From Candidatus Auribacter fodinae (GTDB lineage Bacteria; Auribacterota; Auribacteria; Auribacterales; Auribacteraceae): a DNA stretch of 63,774 nucleotides. The stretch covers positions 1 through 63,774 of the forward strand of contig QZJZ01000054.1 in the NCBI GenBank assembly GCA_003599815.1, in the 5' to 3' direction. This document shows positions 38,503-46,473 of this stretch, piece by piece. Within the stretch, counting starts at the first letter, position 1. Each line of letters starts with the position of its first letter. The notes under the pieces were generated by a model, which worked only from the letters and a program-made list of their open reading frames with translations, was not told where the DNA came from and searched no databases. A program made the position numbers and the translations under genes.

Positions 38503-39921
38503 ATGCGTAAACAAACCCGGACTAAAAGAATTGCCCTATTCGGATCAATCACTACATTATCTGTTTCATTTCTTATAAGCATTCTGGTGCTGACAAACTA
38601 TCTGGCGTACCGTCATTACTGGCGTACCGACCTAACAAATAGCAAGGTGTATTCACTCTCCCCGGTCACTGTTTCCCACTTAAACACTTTACAAGATGAT
38701 ATCACAATTTACGTTTTTTACCCGAAGACATCTGAACTATTTCCTTACATCGAGTTTATTGTTGATGAATTTCAAAGACTTTCAAAACATATTACTTCAC
38801 TTATTGTTGATGTTGACCACGATTTACTGAAAACACAGGAGTATAAACAGAAATTCAAACTGAGCAATGAAAATTATATTGTGGTTGAACATCAGGATAA
38901 GTTCAGAGTTCTTGTCAATGAGGATCTTGCGGAATATGACATTGAGAACTCATTTTACGGGCAGGACCCTGTGCTCAAGTGCTTCACAGGGGAAGATGCT
39001 ATTTTCACTGCCATTCAGGCGGTTATTTCCAAAAAGCAAACAACGGTTTATTTTACTGCAGGGCATGGAGAAAAAGACACCACTGACCATACAACCGAAA
39101 CCGGCTATGCTGAAGCTTTAAATAGGTTACGATATAACAACATAACAGTCAATACACTGGTACTTGCTCAAAGCGAGGTACTTCCCGACGATGCAGATCT
39201 TATTGTCATCGGAGGTCCTGAAAAACCATTTTCCGAGCATGAATTGCAATTACTAAAAAACGCTTTTGATAGCGGAACACCGATTCTGGTATTGCTGGAT
39301 CCCGGCATAACCAGCGGAATGGAATCGTTCCTTGCAGAATACGGCTGTATTGTTCACGATTCTATCATAATTGATCCCCAGCAGCATGTGCCCTTTGCAT
39401 CACCAGCATACATAATTTCAAATATACTGCCGGGTCATGCGGTCACTCGTACAATGACTAATATGATGGGAATTTTTTACGGTGCGCGTTCTATAGCTTT
39501 TTCAGATAAGGATTTGTTCACGAAAACGCCACTGGTGCAGACCAGTAATGAAGGATGGGGAGAAACAACAGTAACACAGGATCAACCCAAGAAAGATGAT
39601 AACGATATCACCGGGCCTGTCATTGTAGCGGGAGCAATGGAATCCGATGCTGACAACAAACGGCTTGTTGTATTCGGCGATTCCGATTTTATAGGCAACA
39701 CACAGATCTTAAATATGGCGAATGCCGATCTTTTCATTAACAGCGTCAACTGGCTCCTGAACCAGATGTCAACCCCTGCAATAAATCCAAAACTATTTAA
39801 CAAACAATCCGTCACATTATCAAGCAAGGAATTATCAAGTCTTTCCCTGATAGTCATGCTCATCATGCCCGGTATAATATTTTCTACTGGATTGGCTATT
39901 TGGAAAGTGAGAAGAAAATGA
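38503..39921 (+). CDS. GldG-like ABC-associated protein
   Basis: A 472-residue protein anchored by one helix at each end (about 15-38 and 445-465), with a large extracytoplasmic region. The motif WRTDLTNSKVYSLSPVT and the phrase VYFTAGHGEKDTTD are hallmarks of the GldG / DUF4350-like family of ABC-exporter partners. AAGGAGG lies about ten bases before ATG 38503; a longer in-frame start would sit inside the permease gene. It overlaps the DUF4340 gene by four bases. Confidence 0.9.
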   Translation: MRKQTRTKRIALFGSITTLSVSFLISILVLTNYLAYRHYWRTDLTNSKVYSLSPVTVSHLNTLQDDITIYVFYPKTSELFPYIEFIVDEFQRLSKHITSLIVDVDHDLLKTQEYKQKFKLSNENYIVVEHQDKFRVLVNEDLAEYDIENSFYGQDPVLKCFTGEDAIFTAIQAVISKKQTTVYFTAGHGEKDTTDHTTETGYAEALNRLRYNNITVNTLVLAQSEVLPDDADLIVIGGPEKPFSEHELQLLKNAFDSGTPILVLLDPGITSGMESFLAEYGCIVHDSIIIDPQQHVPFASPAYIISNILPGHAVTRTMTNMMGIFYGARSIAFSDKDLFTKTPLVQTSNEGWGETTVTQDQPKKDDNDITGPVIVAGAMESDADNKRLVVFGDSDFIGNTQILNMANADLFINSVNWLLNQMSTPAINPKLFNKQSVTLSSKELSSLSLIVMLIMPGIIFSTGLAIWKVRRK

Positions 39922-41684
39922 AACTGAAAAAACTTATTTTTTTAAGTATCATTCTTTGTGCATTGTCAGGTTATATCTATTTTTTTGAGCGGCATACTCC
40001 CGATACGGAAACAAAAAAAGCCAGACAGAACCGTGTTCTCCCTTTTCAGGCAAAAGAGATAACCGGCCTCACCATCGAAAATCGTTTTGGAAACATCACA
40101 CTGGCTAAATCGGACAACACAAACGAATGGGTCATTCTTCCTGAAAAATATAGAACCGCAGACATGGCCATCAGCACACTGCTATCTGAACTTGAACTGC
40201 TTACGTATCTCCGTCAAATAGACGAGGGGCAGGATTCTTTCGGTTTCACCACACCGCTGGCAACTATTACGATTGCCGTAAAAACTCAGTCTTATACTGT
40301 TGTCATCGGAGCTCCAGCCGCTCTGGGGGAACAACGTTACGTTAGGGTGAGTACAAATGAAATACAGAGTATTTACGTTGTTGACAGCCACCCTCTCGAA
40401 AAATTTAATCTGCCTCCAGAAGAAATTCGCTCTCGCTCAATTATTCCTGATAAAACATATGTTCCTGATTATATTCAGATACAACGGGACAGTTTAACCA
40501 TTACCATCGAACATAAAAAGGAAGGAGTATGGTATCTTTCCAGTCCTTTACAATGCCGTGCGGATCAGGATCGGGTAAGGGCTGTTGTTTCAGCTTTTCA
40601 GAACCTGCGCGCAATAGATTTTATTGACGTGACATCAGAACCTGATAATGAGTATGGATTTAACACCCCAAGCACCAAAGTTACGCTTGGAAAAAAAGAT
40701 ACTCAGTTATATACCATACGTATCGGCAAAGAATACGACAATGGTTCCCGTTATTATATAAAAAATGATTATGAATCTTTCGTGTATGGCATTGAACGAA
40801 TGTCGGCAAAGCTATTTTTCTCTTCACTGTATGAACTCAGTACAAAACAATTCTTCCTTTACGCACAGGAAGATATCGATTCTTTGATTTTGAAAAGCGA
40901 CTCACTGTCTTTAGAATTGCAGTCCGAAAATGGTAAATGGAAAATAAAAAGACCAGTTGAAATCTTCGCAGATACCACTGTTATTGAAAACCTTTTTAAA
41001 TCATTGCAGTCTTGTACAATTTCTGAATACCTAACATCTATTGAAGAACGGAATCTGATTACCTCTCTGTTTCCCTTATACACTCTGGAAATTACTCCTC
41101 AAAAAATAGAGCGACATACGAAAAATACTTTTCTCTTTTATTCAGCGAACGAACATTATTATGTAAGTGACGGGGAATCAGTTTATAAAATAGATAATTT
41201 TGACCAGTCTGTTTTCCCTATGACAATTACCGATATTGCGGCAACAGATATTTCTTTGATAAATCGTTACACTCTAGCAAGAATGGAGTTCCGGCGCGCC
41301 AATGTACCGATAACGCTTGAATTGCGGGGCAGTAATTGGTTTCTGGATAAAAAAGCATTGGCTCAGGCTGAAATCAACAATATCCTAAATATCCTGCAGT
41401 TGATAAAACCCAGAAAAATTTATGCTGTCGCGAATGAGCAGACAATGCGGGAATGCGGGTTAGAACAACCTTCAATACAGATTACATACAATAACATTAA
41501 CACAGAATCACCGGCAGAAACAATTTTATTCGGTATACAAGCGGACAATCTTATTTATGGTCATAAGAAAGGGTATCCGCTCATTTTTCTTTTCGATGCA
41601 AAAACAGTAGAGAGTATGACAGACACCTTGATGGCGCGTGGAAAAAACGTTAAGAATATCCCTGCTTCAACCGAAACAGATTAA
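39918..41684 (+). CDS. DUF4340 protein with three repeats
   Basis: A 588-residue protein with one N-terminal membrane anchor (KLIFLSIILCALSGYIYFF) and an extracytoplasmic beta-rich region. Three DUF4340-like units can be picked out by FGFTTPLATITI, YGFNTPSTKVTL and CGLEQPSIQITY. DUF4340 proteins regularly follow GldG-like genes; their role is unknown. The ATG at 39918 overlaps the previous stop (ATGA). Confidence 0.88.
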   Translation: MKLKKLIFLSIILCALSGYIYFFERHTPDTETKKARQNRVLPFQAKEITGLTIENRFGNITLAKSDNTNEWVILPEKYRTADMAISTLLSELELLTYLRQIDEGQDSFGFTTPLATITIAVKTQSYTVVIGAPAALGEQRYVRVSTNEIQSIYVVDSHPLEKFNLPPEEIRSRSIIPDKTYVPDYIQIQRDSLTITIEHKKEGVWYLSSPLQCRADQDRVRAVVSAFQNLRAIDFIDVTSEPDNEYGFNTPSTKVTLGKKDTQLYTIRIGKEYDNGSRYYIKNDYESFVYGIERMSAKLFFSSLYELSTKQFFLYAQEDIDSLILKSDSLSLELQSENGKWKIKRPVEIFADTTVIENLFKSLQSCTISEYLTSIEERNLITSLFPLYTLEITPQKIERHTKNTFLFYSANEHYYVSDGESVYKIDNFDQSVFPMTITDIAATDISLINRYTLARMEFRRANVPITLELRGSNWFLDKKALAQAEINNILNILQLIKPRKIYAVANEQTMRECGLEQPSIQITYNNINTESPAETILFGIQADNLIYGHKKGYPLIFLFDAKTVESMTDTLMARGKNVKNIPASTETD

Positions 41685-41725
41685 CAAGTGTCATTATAAT
41701 ACAGTTTTTAATTAAGGTTATTTCT

Positions 41726-42580
41726 ATGGATTATTTCGAAATGGAGCGCAGGCGCTACAGTTCCTCCGGGGGAAAAGGGGGGCTTGGGATGGCGGGAAAA
41801 ATAACACTGGTTATCCGCAACCTTATTATTGCTAACCTTCTGGTATTTCTGATTCAATCCATTCTCGACATTTTTTTTGATATACGGTTGGGCTATTTAT
41901 TCGGCTTTGTTCCTCAGTTCTTCATAAAACGATTTTTTATATGGCAGATCGTAACGTATATGTTCCTTCATGGGGGAATATTTCATCTGTTCTGGAACCT
42001 CCTCGGATTATTCATGTTCGGCGGCGATGTGGAACGAACCATGGGTTCACGCAATTTTCTTAAATTTTATATTGCCTGCGGCCTTTTCGCGGCTATTTGT
42101 ACGCTTATTTTCCAGTTCAATTCTCTTGCTCCGATCATTGGCGCATCAGGAGCTATCTTCGGGGTAGTTACCGCATTTGGCATGTTGTTCCCTGAAAGGG
42201 TAATAACATTACTGCTGTTCTTTGTGATCCCTGTAAGCGCAAAAGCTAAATACGTCGCTATTGCATTCTCTGTACTCACCTTTTTTCAGAGTTTCCTGCT
42301 GGGCTCATCAACAGGAGTGGCGTATTTCGCGCATCTTGGCGGTATTATTTTCGCCTTTCTCTATTTCAAAAACATACTGAACATCCGGTCAATAATTGAA
42401 AATCCTTCTGAAAAGATATCTCTCTGGAAGCCAGCTTCGAAAACGGAAGATGATATACCTGCGGATGTTTACATTTCAGAAGAAGTAGATCCTATTCTGG
42501 AAAAAATATCACGGGAAGGAATTCATAGCCTTTCCCGCAAAGAGAAGAAAATACTGGAAAAAGCAAAAGACAAGCTTTGA
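41726..42580 (+). CDS. rhomboid intramembrane serine protease
   Basis: A 284-residue protease with six or more membrane helices. The catalytic Ser is in IIGASGAIFGVV (around residue 140) and the catalytic His in AYFAHLGGIIFAF (around 200). The L1-loop and helix-2 marks (TYMFLHGGIFHLFWNL) are also present. A cytosolic tail of about 70 residues (from PSEKISLWK) ends the protein. It cuts membrane proteins within the bilayer; the substrate is unknown. It lies 41 bases after the export operon and converges with the Mut7-C gene. Confidence 0.92.
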   Translation: MDYFEMERRRYSSSGGKGGLGMAGKITLVIRNLIIANLLVFLIQSILDIFFDIRLGYLFGFVPQFFIKRFFIWQIVTYMFLHGGIFHLFWNLLGLFMFGGDVERTMGSRNFLKFYIACGLFAAICTLIFQFNSLAPIIGASGAIFGVVTAFGMLFPERVITLLLFFVIPVSAKAKYVAIAFSVLTFFQSFLLGSSTGVAYFAHLGGIIFAFLYFKNILNIRSIIENPSEKISLWKPASKTEDDIPADVYISEEVDPILEKISREGIHSLSRKEKKILEKAKDKL

Positions 42581-42581
42581 T

Positions 42582-43037
42582 TCATAAAAGCCCATGGCTT
42601 TTTAGCATGGCTTCGGTTCTGAGGACATGACCGCCCCGCCAGAATATCTTACCGCAAACCGGACAATTATATAATTGAAACGTATTGAAAATCCGTTCAG
42701 GGATATCATAAGGCCTTTGACCTGGCAAGAAGGGCGTCACCGCAACATTGCAGAGCAAACAACGTGTAAACAACTTTTCAGGGGAAAACACCAGAGAAAA
42801 ATTGTTTTTCAGGTACTCCAGTTTATCCCACACTGAAGTTTCCTGTTTAAAGCAAACCACCACACACACATCGGTGTGTTCGAGGTTTCTATTTCGGGTA
42901 ATAACAATACGGTTTTCGATAAGCGCTTTATCAATTAATGCCTGATTAGAACAATCCCTCCAGTACGCGGCATCTTCTCCAAGAATCACCAGATACCGGG
43001 CAAGGTCACCCAGCATGGCATCAGCTATCCATTTCAT
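42582..43037 (-). CDS. Mut7-C RNase-domain protein with zinc ribbon
   Basis: A 151-residue protein with a PIN-like Mut7-C N-terminal half (MKWIADAMLGDLARYLVILG, then TRNRNLEH) and a C-terminal zinc ribbon with two Cys pairs (CLLCNV and CPVCGKIFW). The acidic residues expected for nuclease action are kept. ATG 43037 matches the family N-terminus; a TTG at 43052 that overlaps the previous gene's stop is the alternative. It is probably co-transcribed with the orphan secreted protein upstream. Confidence 0.85.
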   Translation of the reverse strand: MKWIADAMLGDLARYLVILGEDAAYWRDCSNQALIDKALIENRIVITRNRNLEHTDVCVVVCFKQETSVWDKLEYLKNNFSLVFSPEKLFTRCLLCNVAVTPFLPGQRPYDIPERIFNTFQLYNCPVCGKIFWRGGHVLRTEAMLKSHGLL

Positions 43038-43048
43038 AACACATACAA

Positions 43049-43573
43049 TCAATTGGTATCGTTATCAAAAGCGCCTTCATTGTCCATTTGCTGTTCCGAT
43101 GACTCTTTCTGTTCCTCAAATCCCCATGAAGATAACTCAAGAGTAGTGGCATCATTAATAGTAACTTTAACCTGTCCATAAACTGGTATTTTTTCACTCG
43201 TCCATATTTTAATGGTATCGTTAGAAAACACGGTGCAGGGCAAAACAGTATCTTTTATAGTGAGTTCTTCTTCGCTCATTGTATATTCCGAAGCCTGATC
43301 CGCCAGAGGCGGGATATTGACATCAACCTCAGTGCGCTCCTGATTCATCAACTTGCCTTGAAGGTATACCTGTGCAAGAACCGTAATAATGGAACCATCC
43401 CGTTTAATTACCTGATAAAAAACTTCATTACCATGGGGCTGAGTATAATATGCCCATTCGCCAACCTGCGCGTCTGCAAGAGGGTTCGGTAAATCATCGA
43501 CGTTTATTTCCGCATTTCCAAATGTTGTGAAAACGAAGAACGAACAAATCATCAGTTGAATATTTACTTTCAT
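43049..43573 (-). CDS. exported protein of unknown function
   Basis: A 174-residue protein I do not recognise. A signal peptide (MKVNIQLMICSFFVFTTFGNA) is followed by a beta-rich domain, including VGEWAYYTQPHGNEVFYQVI and VYGQVKVTINDATTLELSSWGF, and an acidic, Gln-rich low-complexity tail. It has one Cys after the signal. AAGGAGAT seven bases upstream supports the start. Its only likely operon partner is the Mut7-C gene. Confidence 0.75.
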   Translation of the reverse strand: MKVNIQLMICSFFVFTTFGNAEINVDDLPNPLADAQVGEWAYYTQPHGNEVFYQVIKRDGSIITVLAQVYLQGKLMNQERTEVDVNIPPLADQASEYTMSEEELTIKDTVLPCTVFSNDTIKIWTSEKIPVYGQVKVTINDATTLELSSWGFEEQKESSEQQMDNEGAFDNDTN

Positions 43574-43700
43574 GAATATCTCCTTTATTGTATTTGATTA
43601 TATTAATTATAATACACTAAATCATGACACGATAAAAGATCATTTTATTTTACTTAAATTCATTTAAACAGCAACATTTATAAAGAAGTCACCGAAGGTA

Positions 43701-44411
43701 ATGATAGATATTGTACTTGTTGAACCACAAATAAACGAGAATATCGGTTTTGTTGTTCGGAGCATGAATGTATTCGGCTGTAACAAGCTGGTTATCATTA
43801 ACCCGCCGGGTGATTATCAGGAAAAAGCTCGAATAACGGCATCACGTTCTGCATCAATTTTAGATTCCTCAAAAGTATTCTCTTCTTTCGATGAGGTGGT
43901 GTCAAGCTACGATGTCCTAGTCGCGACAAGCAGGCGGCCCGGCGGCTTACGAGAACCGATCTATACACCTGAACAAACGGCTGAATTCATCCGTTCACTG
44001 CCCATTAAATACTCTGTCGGGCTTGTATTCGGCAGGGAAGATACAGGTCTTTACGCTGAGGAAATTGAGCAGTGCAGGATAGTTTCCTCTATTCCGTCAT
44101 ACAACGACACTGTCTCACTCAACATATCTCATGCGGTCAGCATCTATCTCTATGAATTACATCAGTTCTTTCACACAGAACGCGATAAGAAAACTAATCC
44201 ATCCGATCCGGCAACCGATAAAGAACTTATATCACTGGCACACCACATATTTACCCTGCTTGAGACGACACATTTCATAAAATACGGCGATAAATTTTTA
44301 AAGCAGACACTGCTGCATCTGTTAAAAAAACCGGTACTTGAAAAAAAAGATGTTAAATTACTTGAGGCGATCTGCTATCATGTTGACAAGCTGATCGAAC
44401 CATTGAAATGA
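43701..44411 (+). CDS. trmJ: TrmJ-like SPOUT RNA methyltransferase
   Basis: A 236-residue SPOUT-fold methylase. The N-terminal VLVEPQINENIGFVVRSMN, the central GLVFGREDTGLYAEEIEQC and the knot motif SLNISHAVSIYLYEL match the TrmJ branch (2'-O-methylation at tRNA position 32) more than the rRNA TrmH/RlmB branch. A helical C-terminal extension supports dimerisation. It leads the operon that continues through the glycosylation genes; the pairing with them may be incidental. Confidence 0.82.
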   Translation: MIDIVLVEPQINENIGFVVRSMNVFGCNKLVIINPPGDYQEKARITASRSASILDSSKVFSSFDEVVSSYDVLVATSRRPGGLREPIYTPEQTAEFIRSLPIKYSVGLVFGREDTGLYAEEIEQCRIVSSIPSYNDTVSLNISHAVSIYLYELHQFFHTERDKKTNPSDPATDKELISLAHHIFTLLETTHFIKYGDKFLKQTLLHLLKKPVLEKKDVKLLEAICYHVDKLIEPLK

Positions 44412-44427
44412 ATCATTATAAATCACT

Positions 44428-45162
44428 ATGAAAACTATCGTAACACTGCCTACATATAATGAGGCGGAAAATATAGAAGAAATAATTTTACAGATATTGA
44501 CGCTCAATGATACTATAAACGTATTAGTCATTGACGACAATTCTCCTGACGGTACAGGAAAAATCGTCGATAGGCTGTGTAAAAACAATAACCGTATCAA
44601 AATTGTTCATAGATATGGGCAACGAGGCAGGGGAATAGCAGGGATCGAAGGGTTCCTTAAAGCGATTGAGTTAAATGCGGATTATATCATTGAAATGGAC
44701 GCTGATTTTTCGCATAACCCAAAATATATTCCCGCCATGCTTGAAAAAATCGAAACATGCGATTTGGTTATAGGTTCACGGTTTATCCGTGGCGGAGGTG
44801 AAACAGGCAGATCAAAAATACGCCGCATAATCAGCATACTGGCTAATCTTTATATTCGAATAATGCTTGGTTTTCCGGTAAAAGACTGCTCGTCAGGATA
44901 TAGGTGTTTCCGCGGATCACTGCTTAAAAAAGTCGATTTTAACTCTTTTCAATCTCTTGGCCCATCTATTGTCTCTGAACTGCTGCTTCATGCGGTTATA
45001 TATCATAACGCGGTTATAACTGAAATTCCGATTGTTTTTGAAGAGCGCCACAAAGGAAGCTCGAAACTGAACGGCAAAATTTTAATGCATAATCTGTTTT
45101 TTATAGCAAATTTGTTTCTCAGGAAAATACAATATAAATTCTCAAATAGGAGGCTTTTATGA
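44428..45162 (+). CDS. polyprenyl-phosphate-mannose synthase-like GT2 (DPM1-like)
   Basis: A 244-residue GT2 enzyme very like Ppm1/DPM1: TLPTYNEAENIEEII, VIDDNSPDGTG, EMDADFSHNPKYIP, GSRFIRGGGE, KDCSSGYRCFRGS and FEERHKGSSKL. It should move mannose (or glucose) from a nucleotide sugar to a polyprenyl phosphate on the cytoplasmic face. No C-terminal membrane domain is present, as in the smaller catalytic-subunit forms. It sits directly upstream of two TPR lipoproteins and two TMTC-like GT-C proteins that could use the lipid-linked sugar. Confidence 0.9.
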   Translation: MKTIVTLPTYNEAENIEEIILQILTLNDTINVLVIDDNSPDGTGKIVDRLCKNNNRIKIVHRYGQRGRGIAGIEGFLKAIELNADYIIEMDADFSHNPKYIPAMLEKIETCDLVIGSRFIRGGGETGRSKIRRIISILANLYIRIMLGFPVKDCSSGYRCFRGSLLKKVDFNSFQSLGPSIVSELLLHAVIYHNAVITEIPIVFEERHKGSSKLNGKILMHNLFFIANLFLRKIQYKFSNRRLL

Positions 45163-45815
45163 AAAAGCTATTACTGCTTGGCTTAATCGTTTCATTACCA
45201 CTGGTATACGGATGCGGCCCCAAAGAAGATGAAGACTTTTTTTCCGATGAAGATTTTGTGACTCAGAGCGTGGAAGAAATTACTCCACAGGAACGTATTG
45301 ACCAGTATAGGGAAATTCTTGAAATCGACCCTGACGATTACCAGATTCGCAACAATCTTGGTGTGGTCTACGCACAACTGAAATTACTGGATGAAGCCAT
45401 CGCCGAATTCAAAAAAGTTCTGGAGAAAAGACCTGATTATACTACCGCGTGGTTGAATATGGGTTCCGCATACGGAGATAAAGGTGACATCGACGAAGCT
45501 ATTAAGTGCTACGAAAAAGCAATTGAACTCAGGCCGGATTACGCTAAGGTATATCAGAACCTTGCTGTTGCATACTACGAGAAAGAAGAATTTCAGAAAG
45601 CAATCGACTTTTTTAATAAATTTATAGAAATGAACGGAGGTAAAGCCGAACAAAGCACATACTATCCGCTCGCGGACGCATACAGGAAACTGAACGATAA
45701 AGAAAACGCAGTGAAATATTATAATAAAATTCTCGAGCTCAACCCAAACGATGAGTGGGCTCGTTCGCAACTGGAAAATATTGACCAGCCCCTCACAGAT
45801 CAGCAGAATAACTAA
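45159..45815 (+). CDS. TPR lipoprotein
   Basis: A 218-residue lipoprotein. The lipobox is LVYGC with the lipidated Cys at residue 19, followed by acidic residues. About four TPR units fill residues 55-210 (NNLGVVYAQLKLLDEAIAEF and later copies). It overlaps the DPM1-like gene by four bases. It is probably anchored on the periplasmic side, where it could act as a scaffold or substrate for the GT-C proteins encoded downstream; this is inference. Confidence 0.88.
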   Translation: MKKLLLLGLIVSLPLVYGCGPKEDEDFFSDEDFVTQSVEEITPQERIDQYREILEIDPDDYQIRNNLGVVYAQLKLLDEAIAEFKKVLEKRPDYTTAWLNMGSAYGDKGDIDEAIKCYEKAIELRPDYAKVYQNLAVAYYEKEEFQKAIDFFNKFIEMNGGKAEQSTYYPLADAYRKLNDKENAVKYYNKILELNPNDEWARSQLENIDQPLTDQQNN

Positions 45816-45833
45816 TAAAAAGAGGATAGCCTG

Positions 45834-46454
45834 ATGAAATTGAACCTGAATCTTATTCTGTTGTTTGCAATGGTCGCATTAATTGGCTCGGGATGCGGGC
45901 GTCAGGACTCTCTGGAAGTTGATGGCGACGTTGAAAATATCGCCAGCGTATATAAACGCGCGATCAAGGTTAATCCAAATAATGACGTCGCGCATAACGG
46001 ACTCGGAATACATTACGGTGAACGGGGCATGCTTAATGAAGCGGCCGACGAATTTAAGAAAGCTATCGAGATTAATCCAAATAACCCTCAGTATTACGAC
46101 AACCTTGGCGTTGTCTACGGGAACATGGGTAAAATCGATATGGCTATTGAACAGCACAAGCAAGCGTTGAAACTCAACCCAACTGAAGTGAATGCCTATT
46201 ATAACCTCGGAATATGCTATAAAGATATCGGCGATATCGATAAAGCTATGGAAGCATGGGAAAAAGCACGGGAAATGGCTCCGGAGAATTATCTGTACTC
46301 CTACAATCTCGGTGTTTGTTTTTTCGAAAAAGAAGACTATCAGAAAGCAGAACAATGTTTCAGGGAAGTTATGGCATTAAATCCTGATGCAGAAATTCTG
46401 CGTATTTCGAAAAAACACTTGGAACAAATAGAAATGCTTAAAAAAATCGAATAA
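45834..46454 (+). CDS. TPR lipoprotein
   Basis: A 206-residue lipoprotein with lipobox LIGSGC (Cys21). Four to five TPR units follow (DVAHNGLGIHYGERGMLNEA, QYYDNLGVVYGNMGKIDMA and later). It resembles the preceding lipoprotein in layout and probably arose from the same ancestor. It lies 18 bases after it and 19 bases before the first TMTC-like gene. Confidence 0.88.
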   Translation: MKLNLNLILLFAMVALIGSGCGRQDSLEVDGDVENIASVYKRAIKVNPNNDVAHNGLGIHYGERGMLNEAADEFKKAIEINPNNPQYYDNLGVVYGNMGKIDMAIEQHKQALKLNPTEVNAYYNLGICYKDIGDIDKAMEAWEKAREMAPENYLYSYNLGVCFFEKEDYQKAEQCFREVMALNPDAEILRISKKHLEQIEMLKKIE

Positions 46455-46473
46455 AGACAGGCCCTGAAGATCG

